From contig CAMFDH010000086.1 of the NCBI GenBank assembly GCA_945949035.1, positions 1-6,052 on the forward strand: a stretch of 6,052 bases of DNA, in the 5' to 3' direction. A program made the position numbers and the translations under genes. The notes beneath the pieces were generated by a model, which worked only from the letters and a program-made list of their open reading frames with translations, had not been told where the DNA came from and ran no database searches. Origin of the DNA: an uncultured Actinomyces sp. Lineage in GTDB: Bacteria; Actinomycetota; Actinomycetes; Actinomycetales; Actinomycetaceae. Position 1 is the first letter of the stretch. Each line of letters starts with the position of its first letter. This document shows, one piece after another, positions 5,239 to 6,052 of this stretch.

Positions 5239-5589
5239 ATGCTTCACGTGATCGAAGGCGGCCCCGGAGAACAGTTCCCGGGGCGTGAACGCCGCACTCC
5301 CATCCCGAAGGTGCTGAAAAGAGCCGCCCAGACGGAGAACTTGGATGTTCTCCAGTCTTACAAGGGCTTCGCGCTACTCGAATGCCGCCATTGCGAGCAT
5401 TTTTTCGTTGCCGGTATTCACAAGCTGGCCGATTGGAGCTGCCCCGCCTGTGACCGTCGGAAGTTTTACAGATCTCAAGGGTACGTAACCAAGGTAGGGA
5501 AGAAAGTTCATGGACGGCCGCACACACGTCTTGATCGGGATCTCAGTAACGACGCCTGTGGCGATCAGCTCGGGGTTCCCGCCGCTTGA
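5239..5589 (+). CDS. four-cysteine zinc-ribbon protein
   Basis: The product has 116 residues. CRHC (Cys49, Cys52) and CPAC (Cys68, Cys71) make a zinc ribbon with a 15-residue knuckle spacing, set in an aromatic/basic core (ECRHCEHFFVAG... WSCPACDRRKFYR). Residues 14-30 are basic (GRERRTPIPKVLKRAA), suggesting nucleic-acid or protein binding. The ATG directly follows the microprotein stop, with GAGAGG 5 nt upstream. The last 26 or so residues are read from DNA that also encodes the start of the hydrolase in another frame; their Gly/Asp/Arg-rich, unstructured look suggests the functional domain ends near residue 90. No catalytic function is visible. A role as a small DNA-binding or adaptor protein is an inference. 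Confidence 0.78.
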   Translation: MLHVIEGGPGEQFPGRERRTPIPKVLKRAAQTENLDVLQSYKGFALLECRHCEHFFVAGIHKLADWSCPACDRRKFYRSQGYVTKVGKKVHGRPHTRLDRDLSNDACGDQLGVPAA

Positions 5590-6052
5590 GGTCGTCATGC
5601 TCTCCGCAATCTCGATGGGGTTCTCCCTGGGGCCGGACATCGACCATCCGAACTCGACGATCACCAAGGCCCTTGGGGCTCCGGTGCACACAGCCCTCCA
5701 CGGATTGTCAACGGCTGCGCGCACCGTACTGGCCACCAAGTACGACCGGTCGAAGTTCACCGAAGCGGAGAAGAGGGGTATCGACCCCAGCCATCGAGCA
5801 CTTACCCACACACTGGCATTCACTGCGGCCATGGGCTTTGGAGCTTTCCTGGTGGGGCACAGCTCGTTTGGCACTGCCGTACTGGCCGCCGGATGCGCTG
5901 CCGTCTGCCGGAAGATGTTCCGGAGGGCGGAGCGGATGTTAGTCCTTGGGGCTGCGGTGGCGCTGCTCATGTTCGGAATCTCCGCCGACCTTCCCCCGGA
6001 GTCGGTCATGCTGGCGGCAACGTCAGGGTGGCTGTCCCACGTGATCGCCGAC
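5510..6052 (+). CDS. YdjM/DUF457-family membrane metal-dependent hydrolase (3' end outside window)
   Basis: The frame is open from ATG 5510 to the window edge, giving 181 residues. Family landmarks appear in order: His6 in MDGRTHVLIG, GPDIDHP at 41-47 (Asp43, Asp45, His46), HRALTH at 95-100, and SHVIAD at 176-181. These are the metal-binding residues of the LexA-binding, inner-membrane-associated putative hydrolases (YdjM group). Hydrophobic segments at about 8-40, 101-120, 121-133 and 144-158 fit a multi-pass membrane protein. The true substrate is unknown for the family. The start is chosen because MxxRTHxxxG is the expected N-terminus and carries a metal ligand, and GGGAAG lies about 8 nt upstream. 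This places the start 80 nt inside the zinc-ribbon gene. Codon 144 is TTA (5939-5941), a possible bldA-dependent codon. Confidence 0.88.
   Translation, partial: MDGRTHVLIGISVTTPVAISSGFPPLEVVMLSAISMGFSLGPDIDHPNSTITKALGAPVHTALHGLSTAARTVLATKYDRSKFTEAEKRGIDPSHRALTHTLAFTAAMGFGAFLVGHSSFGTAVLAAGCAAVCRKMFRRAERMLVLGAAVALLMFGISADLPPESVMLAATSGWLSHVIAD

Noticed and set aside
5073..5288. 71-codon frame starting inside palindrome C
   Set aside because: No ribosome site precedes it, it would start within the operator candidate, and its sequence is Ser/Arg/Pro-rich shadow; the 30-residue frame at 5144 has a good site and cysteine motif.
5374..6009. Leftward 211-codon open frame opposite the zinc-ribbon and hydrolase genes
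   Set aside because: The forward strand shows the ordered DUF457 metal motifs; the reverse frame shows no recognisable domain.
1..6052. CRISPR array, tRNA, rRNA, insertion sequence or integrase attachment site
   Set aside because: I saw no regularly spaced repeats, no tRNA-like cloverleaf, no transposase and no terminal inverted repeats; the only dispersed repeat is the 12-bp palindrome.

Overview
The window looks like an accessory element (a conjugative plasmid, linear plasmid or integrative element) of a high-GC actinomycete, most likely Streptomyces or a close relative. The reasons are the G/C-rich third codon positions, GTG starts, strong GGAGG-type ribosome binding sites, only two TTA (leucine) codons in the genes called here, and a HutC-type GntR repressor divergent from a membrane/cell-wall operon. 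That last layout recalls the kor/tra loci of Streptomyces plasmids. No replication gene, integrase, relaxase or FtsK/TraB-like translocase is visible, so the element type is inferred.

Layout. Positions 1-522 hold the 3' end of a gene whose product ends in a helix-turn-helix-like segment. It runs into a perfect 16-bp stem-loop (541-578). A second hairpin (637-671) serves the leftward gntR repressor gene (692-1483). Positions 1484-1629 form a divergent control region. It carries a perfect 12-bp palindrome, TGGCCTAGGCCA (1506-1517), and a one-mismatch copy (1572-1583), each overlapping a plausible promoter.

A rightward operon of five tightly spaced genes follows (1630-5036): a 474-aa protein with a long Ala/Lys/Glu-rich coiled coil and a multi-pass membrane C-terminus; a 176-aa multi-pass membrane protein (1-nt overlap); an exported SLT-type lytic transglycosylase; a 91-aa protein of unknown function with a weak RelE/ParE-like look; and an exported M23 (LytM-type) endopeptidase (4-nt ATGA overlap). 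Together these look like a membrane complex with two wall-opening enzymes, one cutting glycan strands and one cutting peptide cross-links. That fits DNA transfer between mycelia, though other envelope-crossing roles are possible.

At 5062-5073 the exact palindrome recurs, 3.5 kb away, ahead of a second cluster: a 30-aa cysteine-rich microprotein, a 116-aa four-cysteine zinc-ribbon protein, and a YdjM/DUF457-type membrane metal-dependent hydrolase that runs off the right end. The hydrolase start lies 80 nt inside the zinc-ribbon gene. The three matching sites suggest a small regulon controlled by the GntR protein and linking the repressor, the wall/membrane operon and the zinc/hydrolase cluster. 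This is the most testable new point in the window. The M23 and hydrolase genes each carry one TTA codon, so they may also depend on the bldA leucyl-tRNA.
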